Below, in pieces: positions 1 through 23,169 of a DNA stretch of 64,000 nt. The stretch's first letter is position 1. Every line of letters begins with the position of its first letter. The notes under the pieces were generated by a model that saw only the letters and a list, made by a program, of their open reading frames with translations, was not told the origin of the DNA and ran no database searches. The translations under genes were made by a program, and so were the position numbers. This stretch comes from Aldrovandia affinis (Eukaryota; Chordata; Actinopteri; Notacanthiformes; Halosauridae), in NCBI GenBank assembly GCA_029706075.1, contig JAINUG010000390.1:412223-476222 (forward strand). Direction: 5' to 3'.

Positions 1-504
1 AAATCAATCACATTTCATGCAATCGGTGCATGACCTATATACAGCCTGCTATCCACGCGGGAAGGCAGAAAACTTCAAAGCAAATATCAAAACCGAGTCC
101 ACAAAGATTTTGAGTGAAATCCAAAAATCCAGAAGGTTTAATGTGATACAATTTCTGCAGTATTTGTAAATCGCATCACATTTCTGTATTAAGGGCAACG
201 AGACACATGTGAGTGATTTTAAAGTAACAATAATCACGTTCTTGTGCAGCAGCAAAGATTTAGATTATACAGACTTAATTAGTCAAACAGGGATTAATAA
301 CACGTCCTGAGTGAGTGGTAGGCTACACGTTCACAATGTTCGAACAACGTTGACGTCTCCAGTCTGGTATTTGGTGTCTCTTGACAGAGAGCGAACACAT
401 CTCACTTACATTAATAAGCACGTCACAAAATTGAGCGGAGACATTTCCGGCGCTATCAGAGCCTTCGATGTCACGATGATTTATTTTATTTATTTTATTT
501 TATT
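1..504. other. no recognisable feature
   Basis: Only short chance frames; an AT-rich TTATTTTATT run at 480-505 leads into the interspersed repeat. Confidence 0.6.
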
Positions 505-669
505 TTAAGCATTTAGCAGACGCTCTTATCCAGAGCGACTTACAAGATGTGCATTAATACAAGGTGAGAACAATCAAAGTTAGCGTACAAGATAAGTGCA
601 GTAAAACGGCAAAGGACATCATTGCAGGCGTCTGCGTATCATACCTGTAACATTGGGAAAGAAAAGGTT
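505..669 (+). repeat. short interspersed repeat (TTAGCAGACGCTCTTATCC family)
   Basis: Starts TTTAAGCATTTAGCAGACGC and ends GGGAAAGAAAAGGTTA. Other copies: 8405-8577 (-), 17001-17110 (+, short), 19507-19680 (+), 41405-41575 (-). Confidence 0.75.
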
Positions 670-1164
670 AGTGGGTTTTTTTTTTTTTTTGAACATAAGA
701 TAAGATCTATCTCTGTCTGCGTGTGACAGGCTTGATCCCACGCACCAATACAGATCGCATCTGACTGTATCTGCTGGTCGTAGCTGGCTTCATTAGCAGA
801 TTAACCCGTTTTCGTTTGCCGCTTTCCGTAAATTACGCATTTCACTTGGCCTCCGCATCAAATAGCCTAATCTTCCTCCAAACCCTTTACCCGTTGATTG
901 GCATTTCCTTTCATCGCCAATGTAATCTTATTTCTTAAATCGAGGCAATTGCGATTCATATTTTTTTAAGAAAGATTATCTGCTCTGGATGACTCATAAT
1001 GAAGTGCAAACTTCATATTTTATTTAATAAAAAATACCACAATTTGAATTGCGTCCATGATTGTGCCAGTTTTCGGGCCTTCGGTTGATTTAATTGGTCC
1101 CTATGGAAAAACTATGTCTACGATTTTAACTACCTGTGCACTCAAGACATTGTGATATTATATT

Positions 1165-2696
1165 TAGAGATGCACCGATTGCGATTTTCTTGGCGATTCC
1201 GATTTCCAATTTTTGATTAGTCTGACCTGCCGATACCGATTTTGGCCGATTCCGATTTTTTCCTAAAAACAATAATTGACAATTTACACAAACATTTTTG
1301 TAACTTTGCTTTAATAGAAAATTAAGATTGACAATTCTGAGGTAGGTCAGAAGCATGAGGTAGGTCTCACTAAAACACATTTCAAAATAAAAAAGTGTTC
1401 CAGGTTACTGGACAGAGCTTTTCTTTTTTGTGCAAATTAAATTCAATGATGAATAAAAGAGAATCCAACAACAGTGGCATGTAGCCTTTAAGTAATAAAT
1501 AAAAAGAAACAAGAGTAGTTTAAATTTACTGACATGGTGACAGACCATTAGTCCGGAAATATTTTTTTAAACACTAACGTTATATTCTGATGACAGATGA
1601 CACAAGCCCTTTTTCCATTAAATAATTATATGGCTTCAACTTGATGTGCATCAGAAAGTTATTGCGACAATGCTAATGGAAAACAGGTTAGTTCGAACCT
1701 ATGATGCGCTAGACTAATTTGTTTGCTAGAGGTGGATTAGAGTAGATCCCAATTCTATATAGTGCAATGGAAAACACTTGTAGCGATATAAGGGCGGATG
1801 TTTCAGTTGCGGAGCTTGTCAAAGGCATTAAAACAAGCCGCTCTTCAGCAGAATTTCGTTATTTGCGTGAGTCAGGTAGCCTAACGACTACGACTTTAAC
1901 TAGCTTCAAAGCCTAGATAAAAATGTTTCAAACTAGGAGTAATTGGAAAAGAGGCGATGCTGCTGTTTCTGAGTTTGTTTGATAGTGGAAACGCACAGCT
2001 GGCACCTTCATGCACAACACAGTTAATACACCATTTGTGGTTTAGCTAGAAATCGTTAGATGAATTTATCATTAGGTCTAATAAGTTCGATTTGTATGAG
2101 TGAATAGCACTGTTTCATAACGTCACTCATTAGCGAACATAATGATTTCAGTGCAATTCAGTGCTTCAGCAGGGCATTATTACGTCAAGTTTACCACTAT
2201 GTTCTATTAATGGAAAATGGTTCAGAGGAACCGAACTAGCGCAACGAAGTTAATTGTTAATTAACCCCGGTACCTACGGTACTGTAGAAAAACGAGTACC
2301 GTTACATTTTCAGAATTTGGGCATCGACTTGGTACCTGGGTGATGACTTTTCAAGTGTCTGATTAGGTTGGTCGTTCCAAACGTTTTCGAGGTTGTTCCT
2401 CCGCGGCTTATTTTCGATTGACATGTATGACAAACTGCAAGCTTTAAGTCGTCTTCACTGACTGTGAAAAACGCCCATACTAAGGACATATTGAGGCGTT
2501 TTCAGCGCTGCGCTCATCTGATCTGTTTGCATTGGCTCACGGGTGCGCGCACGTCACGTGAAAAAGAGGGGGGCGAGGAGCCAACCGGCGCACAGAATCG
2601 GCTATGTGGAGTGATCGGGATCAAGTCACCGATTGAGGCCGATCAGCTGAAAATCGGCCATTTCCGGTCAGAGGCCGATCGATCGGTGCATCTCTA
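1165..2696. mobile_element. non-autonomous hAT-like element, copy 1
   Basis: 1532 bp bounded by inverted ends TAGAGATGCACCGAT / ATCGGTGCATCTCTA and an 8-bp target duplication ATTATATT (1157-1164, 2697-2704). Eight-base duplications and these ends indicate hAT. No transposase frame is seen inside. A near-identical copy is at 26880-28413. Confidence 0.88.
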
Positions 2697-2704
2697 ATTA
2701 TATT

Positions 2705-3792
2705 GCACGATTTAAATCTAGGGGTACATTTCTATTAAAGTTTCATGTCACATTTAACAGAAAATTAGTGATTTCATTCACCTTTCTTCAATCGGCCCGT
2801 TATTTACAGTATCAGCTTGATACAAGGCTGAATCTCATTTGACAAACCTTTTCTACCTATGAAAATGTCTCAAAGAGAGGTTTCACTGGAACGTAGCCAT
2901 TATTTAACAGACGACAATATATAAGTCATATTTAGGAACACGCTGACAGCAATGTGTGCTCTAGGACACAAAGCTCAAGCCTAAAACGGCATACCTAGCA
3001 ATACATCCTCGGAAACTGCGTTAAGACTTGCCAAATGTAGAGATTCATTCGGATTTGCGTGTCGGACGACTAACGGTGTGTCGGAGTCCACGAGCATTCT
3101 TAATACAGCATAGGAACAGTCAAGATGAATATTTGTCTTTCTTTTCCCGAGAGACCTCGACATATCCTGGCTGCTAATGATCGTAATGTGTGTTTCACAG
3201 AACAATGGTTTAGGATGAATGTATTCCTGTACATTCTGAAAGGGGTAATACAATAACAGTCATTGTATTTGACATTTAGGACAGCGATATAAACCAGTGT
3301 GTATGGTAGGAACAATTTTAATGCAGGAATGTAGACAATGCAGGGCTGATCGGGAATGAAATGCTATATAGCTATATAGCTATAAAACTTATTGGAAATG
3401 CATATTGCTAACCCACTGTGCCACAGTCAAGTTAAATAATATAATGATAAAATAATAATAATAATAAAATGATGATATATGTACACGTTTCCTGCAAACT
3501 TAATAGTGCATTACTGGCATCAGAGTGTCTAGACAGTTCTTGTATATTTTATTATTCATTACATATTTTCCTTACACAGTAGCCTCGCTGTGATCGTGTA
3601 TGATACAGTAGAATATGTTGCTGACATTTCTACCATCGCTCTTGCTGTAATCTACACCTTAATATCTGCTGGATTTTTATAGTAGGCTATCCTATGTGTA
3701 ACTATATCAAATAATAACATAATACATAAACATAAATACAAAATACTTTATTGTACTTGATGAATCATCGCGGGTATTTTACATCCATGATA
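2705..3792. other. no gene recognised
   Basis: AT-rich unique-looking DNA. The two overlapping minus-strand frames at 2981-3315 have no recognisable motif and are probably chance. Confidence 0.55.
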
Positions 3793-3800
3793 TTTTAAGG

Positions 3801-4003
3801 CAGGGGTGTCAAACTCATTCCATCGAGGGCCGAGTGTGTGCAGGTTTTTGTTGCAACCAATGCACTACTCCAGGTGATTTCAATTAGGTCCCTCCCTTGG
3901 TTGAAGAAGTGAGCTAATTAGTGAAATCACCTGGTGTAGTGCATTGGTTGCAACAAAAACCTGCATACACTCGGCCCTCGATGGAAGGAGTTTGACACCT
4001 GTG
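3801..4003. mobile_element. hairpin MITE (hAT-type ends)
   Basis: 203 bp near-perfect palindrome with ends CAGGGGTGTCAAACTC / GAGTTTGACACCTGTG and target duplication TTTTAAGG (3793-3800, 4004-4011). The arms fold over a short centre around 3895. Confidence 0.9.
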
Positions 4004-4323
4004 TTTTAAGGCCTTCGGTACAACAAAAATCACTGCAGCCAAAATATTAAAAGGTTAAGGTACATTCTATGGTAAGATGTTCCTTATTGCAGTGCGCTGT
4101 TGCTTGTAAACTCTGCCTTCGGATTTAAGTACTCAGTGCTGGATAAATAATTAACCATCTCTGTGCTTCTCCTTTTTCCTTGCGCACGTTGGGAATTTGT
4201 TTTGATTTAGGGCACCTTGGGTCTCCAGTCTACAGGAAGGAAAGTGAAATTTATACTTAAAACGATATTTTCTTGCCATAAAACATATAAAAAGAGGATT
4301 AGTTGGAGATTGATATCTTAAAA

Positions 4324-4530
4324 AAGGGGTGTTCAAATCCAGGCCCCGAGGTCCGCAGTGTCTGCAGGTATTTGCTCCGACCACGCACTACACCGCCTGA
4401 TTTAGGATAATTAGTTTACCTCCTTGGTCCAGGAAGCGAGCTAATTAGTGATATCAGGTGGTGTAGTGCGTGGTTGGAGCAAATACCTGCAGACACTGCA
4501 GACCTCGAGGCCTGGATTTGAATACCCCTG
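4324..4530. mobile_element. second hairpin MITE (hAT-type ends)
   Basis: 207 bp palindrome ending in CCTGGATTTGAATACCCCTG. Flanking 8-mers TCTTAAAA (4316-4323) and GTTTAAAA (4531-4538) match at 6 of 8 positions, as an aged target duplication would. Confidence 0.78.
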
Positions 4531-4630
4531 GTTTAAAACAAAAGCTTAAAAGTTCTCAATCTGCATAGCTAATAAACATTGACTCTATTATTTCTTGTGG
4601 AAAATAGCAGTTCATGTTCACCTTATCTAC

Positions 4631-4985
4631 AACTAACTGACAAAATAATGGAAACACTTGAGTTAATGAGGAATACAACATATATTGAACGCAGGTGCTT
4701 CCACACAGGTGTGGTTCCTGAGTTACTTAAGTAATTAACATCCCATCATGCTTAGGGTCATGTATAAAAATGCTGAGCAGGCCCAATTTGCCATTGTTTT
4801 GGCCACCATGGCTAGAAGAAGAAATCTTGGTGACTTTGAAAGACAGGTGATTGTTGGGGCACATTTGGCAGGGGCTTCAGTCACAAACCTTGGGCAAGGT
4901 GATAATTGCTTGGAAGTCTGAGGGATAGACATAATCGCCTTGGGGCAACTGTGGTCAAAAGCGCATACTCCTTGACAGTGATCAG
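4631..4985 (+). mobile_element. Tc1-like element, 5' end fragment
   Basis: It begins with a decayed end (ACAAAATAATGGAAACACTT), passes leader sequence and enters a transposase N-terminus around MARRRNLGDFERQVIVGA (4808-4861). It then breaks off into a SINE 3' part at about 4988. Confidence 0.65.
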
Positions 4986-4987
4986 AG

Positions 4988-5160
4988 CACAAGTTCGTTG
5001 AGGAGCAGGAAGGGCATCCGTGGTTGGGTTCCATCTCAGAGGAGGCGGATCTACCGGCCCAGAGGACAGGTAGTGATTTGTAGGGGAGGGGGAATTGAGA
5101 TAAATAGAGGGTATAATTGGCAACCAAATTGGGAGAAAAACGGGGAAAAAAATTAGAAAC
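4988..5160 (+). mobile_element. SINE family 2, 3' part
   Basis: Body sequence GTTCGTTGAGGAGCAGGAAG and tail ATAATTGGCAACCAAATTGG; the tRNA-like head is missing. Confidence 0.7.
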
Positions 5161-5166
5161 TATAAA

Positions 5167-6150
5167 TTAAAAATAATTATTATTATTTATTCCATAAGTA
5201 TTCACCCCTTTTTTAAGACACCTAAATAAACTCATTTTGCAGCGAGTGGTGTAAATGTTATGAACTTGTGGTAGTTCCGTACCAATTGTTTTTGCTGCTG
5301 TCTTTACAGTCCTTTGTAGCGCTTTGCAGTCCTGAGCAGTTAGGTTGCTAAACCACACTAAGATACCGCCTGTCAGGATACCCTCAATGGTGCAGCAATA
5401 AAAGTTCACAAGAGTTTTGGTTCTCATACCAAAACTCTTGAGACGCCTCAGAGAGTACAGTCTCTGCTATGCTTTCTTGAGGATGTAATTGGTGTTGAGA
5501 GACCATGTGAGGATGTCTGAGCTGTGTATGCCAAAAATCGAAAACTATCAACAATTTGATCCAAACAGATGATCCATTGATGGAGATGGGAAGGTGATTT
5601 TCTATAATCTTCCTGAAGTCAACAATTATTTATTTTGTCTTATTGACATTTAGAGAGAGGTTGTTGCCATGGTGAAGCGGTGGTGCTCCGGTAGGTGGAG
5701 CGTCCGCTACAGAAAGTGACGTGAATACGAGTGTGATTAGTTCCCCGAGTTAGGGACTTGAGTCTTTAGATCGCTCTCTTGTCTCGTCGAGATCCTCAGT
5801 TTGAAACTCGCTGAAAGCAGAACCAACTCCGTTACAATGGCACCGTAGGGATAGATCTTCCACTTCCCTCCTATAGGCCCTCTCATCACTGTCGCTTATT
5901 AGTCCAATCACTGTGGTCTCACTCTATGATGCTGTTGGTGTCATGACAACACAGTCGTGTGTAAACAGACTGTACAATAGGGGACTGAGACAGCAGCACT
6001 GAGCCTCACCGGTCCTAAGAACTAGTGTAGATGAGTGTTTTTTTTTAAACCTATTCTCACAGTCTGCGGCCTGCCTGTCAGGAAATAGCCATTTAAGGTC
6101 TCTACATGCTCGAAGGACAACAACACAACCAGGGCTCTGCAACATCAACG
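5167..6150 (-). mobile_element. L2-type LINE fragment (reverse transcriptase), decayed
   Basis: The minus strand gives LSPLLYSLFTHDCVV near 6000-5935. After an interrupted part, FYCCTIEGILTG...ALQRTVKTA at 5400-5270 is the typical C-terminal end of fish L2-like LINE polymerases. Stops and an unrelated stretch (about 5655-5800) break it. Confidence 0.75.
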
Positions 6151-6333
6151 CAACCTTTGCGACCTACACAGAGGGGTTTTCAGAGGGTGTCGTGTACCTA
6201 GCACAAAAATCTAACTCGCGACCGCACGTAGATGTCGCGCATCATTGATTGGTTGGTTAGCGAATGGAGGCGGAGCTGTCATAGTCATAGTTTATAGGTC
6301 ACAGTTCATCGAGCTAGTAGCTAACGATATACA

Positions 6334-7777
<1,444 letters not shown>

Positions 7778-8049
7778 TAGATAGCTAGCATCATTTGTTT
7801 GACACGGTATAAAATGACCCAGCTTCAGGAAAGATTGGCTGAAGAAGTTTGAAGGTACAGGAGTTTCCCTGCTTTCATGAGAACTTTATTGACCTTGTTC
7901 AATACATTGACACCTACTAGTGTACAGAAGTGTAAGGACACCATGTTGCATAGGCTGCGCAATATCTTTGCAGACAGACATATTGCAGAGTGCTTCCGAC
8001 ATTGTTGCATTGCAAGAACCGCGAAGAAGTTGCACAAGCTACGTCGAAG

Positions 8050-8230
8050 CATGTCGAGGCCTTTAAAGATGCCCAGACTTGCCAGGGTGGCACAAAGAAT
8101 TTCATTGTTGAAGAAAACTAACATGAAATCTCGACTAGAGTTTGCCAGAAGGTCTGTGGGAGACTCTCAAACCAAGTGGAGGAAGATTCTATGGTCTGAT
8201 GAGACCAAGATTGATTGGTTTTTAATTAAA
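8050..8230 (+). mobile_element. Tc1 transposase fragment
   Basis: The frame encodes LLKKTNMKSRLEFARRSVGD then [14 protein letters not shown], the region up to the first catalytic Asp of Tc1 transposases, with no ends visible. Confidence 0.7.
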
Positions 8231-8404
8231 AGAAGTAGTTAATTTAAACAGCTCATTGCCAAATCATGTGATTTAAATGAATACAACAGGTGTATTCAAG
8301 CATTTAAAACTATTTGATTAAGTAACAATTCAGAGGCAGACAACACAAATTAAGGGGAAAGAAATGTCACTATAAAGAAGAAGGTTTTAGTCCCCCCAGA
8401 AAAA

Positions 8405-8577
8405 TACTAACCTTTTCCTTTCCAGTGTTACAGGTATGGTATTCAGCTGCCAACAACTGTCTCGCTGTATTACTCACTGATCTCTTGCGCAAACTATGAT
8501 TGTTCCTACCATGCATTAATGCACTTCTTGTAAGTCACTCTGGATAAGAGCGTCTGAAAAATGGAATGTAAAAGGTT
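8405..8577 (-). repeat. short interspersed repeat, reverse copy
   Basis: Reverse copy of 505-669, ending in a decayed ATAAGAGCGTCTGAAAAATG. Confidence 0.72.
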
Positions 8578-8579
8578 AG

Positions 8580-9230
8580 TGCAAGTAAACATTCGAACCA
8601 TGAAATACACGTAAGAGCGAAAAAAATGGCAGCATGATACCACCTGAACACAAAACTGAAAATGATTTTAAAAAATATAAAAAAATCAAACAGGCGCCGT
8701 TTTAAGATAAATAATCCATCCATTTGTATTTTAAAAAAATCCCATGGCAACGAGTTGCGTGTCAAGAAAGTATAATATAATATGGTCGCATCTGTGTGTT
8801 GTTTTTAATCGTTTACGATTTATTTACATCTGTTTGTTTTTAAAAATCGCTCTTTCCAGGGACGCTCTTATTTATTTAGCGGTAATGCTTGTACATTAAC
8901 CTTTTATATGACACAATGGGGGCTATTGAGCAGCAGTTTTGCACAAGAAACGAGAAAAAACATTTTGATTGTCATAATTCGCCATTTTTAATTAATTCAA
9001 AAACAGTTCTTAGACATGGGGAACATTGGGACTGATACAAGCGAGGGCGCGGCAAACTGGGTCGCAAAGGACGCCTCGGGGAAAGGAGTGGGAACTGGGA
9101 AGTTGTCCATGGGATTTGTTGTCCACAAGGGCGGTGCTTGTGACTAGAAGTTGACTGGCGTGATTATGCAGCGCTAAAATACCAAACATACGTGAATTTA
9201 ACGCCGACTGACCCGCTTAACCAGACAACG
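8580..9230. promoter_or_regulatory. upstream region of tmem26-A
   Basis: The 5' flank and any 5' UTR or promoter of copy A must lie here. GC content rises from about 9030 on. I see no clear TATA box or other defined element. The stretch is not shared with copy B, which has its own unrelated upstream DNA before 24604. Confidence 0.4.
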
Positions 9231-18653
<9,423 letters not shown>

Positions 18654-18889
18654 AATCCCATGAAGGCTTGACTCAAACATACATTTAGTTCAAAGCTGCA
18701 CAGCAGCTGAAGGTCCTCAACTCTGGTCCTAGAGGGCCACTGGGTCTGCTCTCCTTTATTTTCACCTTAAAATCAGCAACCAATTTATACCCAAGAGACC
18801 AGGTGAGCTGAGTCAACTGCAACTTCTTTTTCAACTGAAACAACTATTTAAAAAAAAAAATGTACTTGATAGTTCTGTTTTTTTCGCGA

Positions 18890-19225
18890 TTTGGTTGCCA
18901 ATAATACCATATATTTATTTCAATTCACCCTCTCCCCACAAGTCCGCCGCCCCTCCAGGTAACGAGCCAATTTTTCCCGAGCCGGTAGATCCGCCTCCTC
19001 CAAGACGGAATCCGACCACGGATGCCCTTCCGCTCCTCAATGAACTTGTGCTGGCTCACTTTCCCCCCTTCACCTGGGGCGGACAGCCAAATGCCACCCC
19101 TGATAATAGCCAGGGCCGGTCTGGCAGAGACGGTTTCGAACCACATCCCTGATAGGCAGCCACACTCCTTTCGGACCAGCCAAGATACGTTGTGTTAGAC
19201 CGCTACGCTATCTGCTGCCCCCGAA
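18890..19225 (-). mobile_element. SINE family 2 copy
   Basis: Reverse copy sharing the body of 4988-5160. The tRNA-like head lies near 19130-19220 (B-box complement TTTCGAACCAC). Confidence 0.75.
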
Positions 19226-19506
19226 AAAACTGCTTTACTTCATCAATTAAGTGCCGAGTAACAATGAAAATCCAGCGTTCCGTGCAGTGCCCTGGGACCA
19301 GGGTTGAGCATGACTGGTATAGATACAACTTAGTCAATTTTGTACAATTATTCATTCTCTTATACTTTCTTTTTCAGTTATGCAACACTCAGGGAACATT
19401 GATGATGTAATTGAATCAAATGAGAAAAATCTGACTGTGAAGCAGAGCTAGCTAATAAACAAACAAGCTGTCACATATTACAACATCAGTGGGATTTCCA
19501 CTTCCA

Positions 19507-19680
19507 TTTACATTTTAAGCATTTAGCAGACGCTCTTATCCAGAGCGACTTACAAGATGTGCATTAATACATGGTAGGAACAGTCGTAGTTCGCGCAAGA
19601 GATCAGTGCAGTAATACAGCGATAGACATCATTGCAGGCAGCTGCGTATCATACCTGTAATACTGGGAAGGAAAAGGTTA
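19507..19680 (+). repeat. short interspersed repeat
   Basis: Full-length relative of 505-669, from CATTTTAAGCATTTAGC to GAAGGAAAAGGTTA. Confidence 0.74.
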
Positions 19681-19684
19681 TTGA

Positions 19685-20855
19685 GGTTATTTAAAAGATG
19701 TTTTAAATGAGGAGTAAGCAGGGATACATCGTGTTGGGGTCTGGCTGGGGTGTAGGGTGTGATGAGTATTTCCCGGCTGAGAGTATCAACCTTCAAACAG
19801 CAGGAAATTCCAGTGTAATAATATGCAACAGCTTGTTTGTTAATTAGCTAAATTTGTAAATCGCTGTTATTTACTTGTACGGTTTCATGTGAATAATATG
19901 TGTGTGTATGGTATTACATTTTATGCATGGTTCAAATGAAACTCAATTGGTGGCTAAAAGCACAAAGAGAGATGCTAAATGGATGTGTCGTGGTGTCACA
20001 AGTAGCCAAATATTCCAGATATTGGAGCTAACGTTATGCAAAAAATAACTTGTCTAACTAGCTGTAATGAGAAAAGCAAATGAATGACTTGTGTACGTTT
20101 GGCTGCTCGCCATGAAGCTAGTGAATTTAAGCCTAGAGCAGTATGTATCGTCATTTGGGAGACCCAGTTCCAGTTTTTTACTTTATTTTACCCATAAATA
20201 CATAATACAATTGCAGTCGTTGATGGTTTTGCCACGATACACCGGTCCGTGCAATTATGTACTACTGTGCGTAGTTCTATATTAAAATGCCAACAGTCCC
20301 AATCTGTCATGTACATGGGATACACAAAATAATGGAAACTAAATTGCAATTAAAAAAGGAATCTACACATGTATTTCATATTGTTGGGGCCATTTTTGGT
20401 TAAAAAATAAAATGTATTCATTTAAATGAATTGATTGAGTATTTAAGTTTAATTCTGGTCTATGATTTATTATTTACATTAGTTATTTGGTATTATTGGA
20501 TGAGGACTTTTATTTTGATATCATTTAGTTGGGGCAACAGCTGACCTGTAGAGGATTTAAAGATGTGTCTCAGGCAAATTAGGTTTGAACTTGGTACATG
20601 GAAGCAACAGCGATAGCCACAGTTTTTCAACCACTGTTGTTCATTATCACTATTACTATTTATCAAAGCAGTTTTTTATTTTCTATCAATATCACTCTGC
20701 AACCAAATGTTTCATAATGGATTATTATCACCATCATCTTTCTGGATCTGTCTGTGGCAACTGGTAAATAAATCAACTTTATATTTCAATTTAACAACCT
20801 GTTTAACTGATTTGATTACGACAACAATGGTGCGTCTGGAGCTAATGCCCAACAA
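19685..20855. other. intergenic, no gene recognised
   Basis: Between tmem26-A and B; AT-rich. Short frames only. Confidence 0.55.
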
Positions 20856-20859
20856 CGCA

Positions 20860-21165
20860 TAACCTGATGTAATGAGCACAACATCTGGACTTCTGAGCAG
20901 TGTAATAAAGTTATATGGTCTGATGAGTCATGTTTTACTCTTTTTCCTACATCAGGATGGGTTTATGTTTGGGGAAAAGCAAAGGAACCTTCCACCCACA
21001 TTGCCTGTTCCTAGCTGTTAAACATGGTGGTGAATCTGTTGATATGGGCAGCCATCTCATGGGAGCCATTCGGTCCGATTATTACTCCATGGTAGAATTA
21101 TAGCCAAGGAATATGAAGCAATTTTTGGTGACCAGGTGCACCCTATGAGTCAAACATTGTTTCCT
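20860..21165 (+). mobile_element. Tc1 transposase fragment
   Basis: A decayed frame around VIWSDESCFTLFPTSGWVYVWG (20899-20964) and LAVKHGGESVDMGSHLMGA, then YEAIFGDQVHPM. It is the middle of a Tc1 transposase without terminal repeats. Confidence 0.72.
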
Positions 21166-21769
21166 CAAGATGTTCCCATATCCCCACAAGATGATGACGA
21201 TACAAGACATGTTCAGCTTACTGGTTGACACTTGCTATTCATAAAATGTGTGTATAGAGAAAATGTCAACCAGACAATGTCAAATGTGAGACCAGTTGTC
21301 TATATAAAAACCTCTCTCCTTGCAACAGGCTAGTAGAGTTCCCCAACTTTCTCCTTAATAATAGGAACCTCACATGAAATGCAGAGAAAATAGAAAATTG
21401 TAGTAGCTGTATTCCAGGATATGATAAATATTAAACCCCCGAAAAATAGTGAGGGATAATGGTTGGTAAACCTTAAAACGATGGGGACATGATTAGCGGT
21501 AGCTCTGCTGCCAAAATTGGTAGTAATGGTTTCTGAAGAAAGGGTCAGCAAAACTGTAGGTAACTGAGTGAGAGGCTGGCATCCAGACATTGAAACCAGA
21601 TTCCCTTTTATCTGATCCAGAGGCTAGTTTAGAGTTTAGTTCCCTTCCCCCCTGCCAGCATTTTCGCTGCAGGATGATTTTATCACGGTGTCAAAGAAAC
21701 AAAGCATTTGTCTGTCTAGGGCACTGCCGTGCACCACCCTACTCCAATTACAAATCGTTTTTTCCTCAG

Positions 21770-22010
21770 TAACACACCTACTGAGAAACCCCTGATCATA
21801 GCGGATAGTACTCTGAGACGTGAGAATAGTCACCAACGACCACAGTGCAGTGCATGCCTGGTGCCAGTACTACCGACGTTGAGGCTAAGGTGCTGGCTAA
21901 ATGTAATCGTAAATTCTCTACAATTGTTATTCACGTCGGCACCAACGACATCCGACTGAGGCAATAGGAGGTCACGAATGGATCTTTCACACCGACTGCA
22001 CAATAGCACA
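21770..22010 (+). mobile_element. LINE ORF1 relic with SGNH-esterase domain
   Basis: The frame reads [20 protein letters not shown] then [17 protein letters not shown], followed by a stop. The HVGTND block is characteristic of the SGNH/GDSL esterase domain in ORF1 of L2/CR1-type LINEs. The matching reverse-transcriptase end lies at 22555-23165. Confidence 0.66.
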
Positions 22011-22500
22011 ATCGCGACTGGGTTGTTTTCAACTGTCGTGACCGTTTGTTTTTGGACTGTTGCGGCCATAATTTTCAATGGAGAGAAAAGCGCAAAAGCA
22101 CACGAGATGAGCGTGTAGCCATGAAACATTAAGTATTTTATTTTAACTTTCGTTGAAGACCTCAACGACGTGATGCACCAATTGAAGAGTGTTTTTCCAA
22201 AACTCACTCAGTCCAGTTTGACCAATTTTTAGATGTGGGAGAATCTGACCCCAGCCAGGGCCAGTTAGACTGAGGCATCCCACCACACTGGACACTGATT
22301 CAAAAACAAACACAATCTTCAGAGTCTGATGTAATTGGGTTTATTGTATATGATACGAAATTACATACAAGAAACCGGGCTGGTTCGCGAAGCAGCTTCT
22401 AACACATTTCTGAATACATTGGTCTTTTATCCTGTTTCCTAACCCCTCCTGTTGTGGAGCTTAAAGTCATACCACTCCCGCCTGACTCAACCCCTCCCCC

Positions 22501-23166
22501 ATGCTCACATCACGTCTTTCCTATTCACCATTGTTTCCCATTCTGCCCCTCCAGCTGTTTATATTTTCCACCATTAAAGCCAACAGGATGCTGGGATACA
22601 TAGCAAAAAGTATTGAGTATAAATCAAAGGAGGTTATATTAATGTTATATAATGCCTTTGTCAGGCTGCACTTAGAATACTGTGTGCAGTTCTGGGCACC
22701 GCACTACAAGAAAGATATAGAAGCTCTTGAAAAAGTCCAAAGAAGGGCAACTAAACTGATACCTGGTATGAAAGGTAAAAGTTATGATGACAGACTTAAG
22801 GCACTCAATCTATTTAAACTTAGCAAACGGAGACTTAGGGGGGATTTGATTGAGGTTTTTAAATTCCTAAAAGGGATTAACAAAGTAAAATACCAAAGAT
22901 TTTTTAAGATAAGTGGGGTCAGCAGAACAAGAGGCCACAGGTGGAAATTAGTTAAAGGCAAATTCCACACAGATATTAGGAAGTTTTTCTTTACACAGAG
23001 AGTTGTAAATGCCTGGAACAGCTTGCCAGGTCAGGTAGTAGAGGCAGAAACACTTGGGCTATTCAAGTCCAGGCTAGATGCAGTACTAGATACTCTTCAG
23101 ATTAGGACATGATGAGCCTAGATGGGCTGAACGGCCCGTTCTCCTCATTATGTATTCTTGTGTTCT
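22501..23166 (+). mobile_element. CR1/L2-type LINE, reverse transcriptase C-terminus and 3' end
   Basis: An open frame to 23112 carries MLGYIAKSIEYKSKEVIL, LHLEYCVQFWAPHYKKDIEA, KVQRRATKLIPGMKGKSYDD and VVNAWNSLPGQVVEAETLG, the conserved end of jockey-superfamily LINE polymerases. The 3' part GGGCTGAACGGCCCGTTCTC is followed by short TTCTTRT repeats. The frame upstream of about 22570 is unrelated. The remaining polymerase domain is missing. Confidence 0.85.
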
Positions 23167-23169
23167 TAT

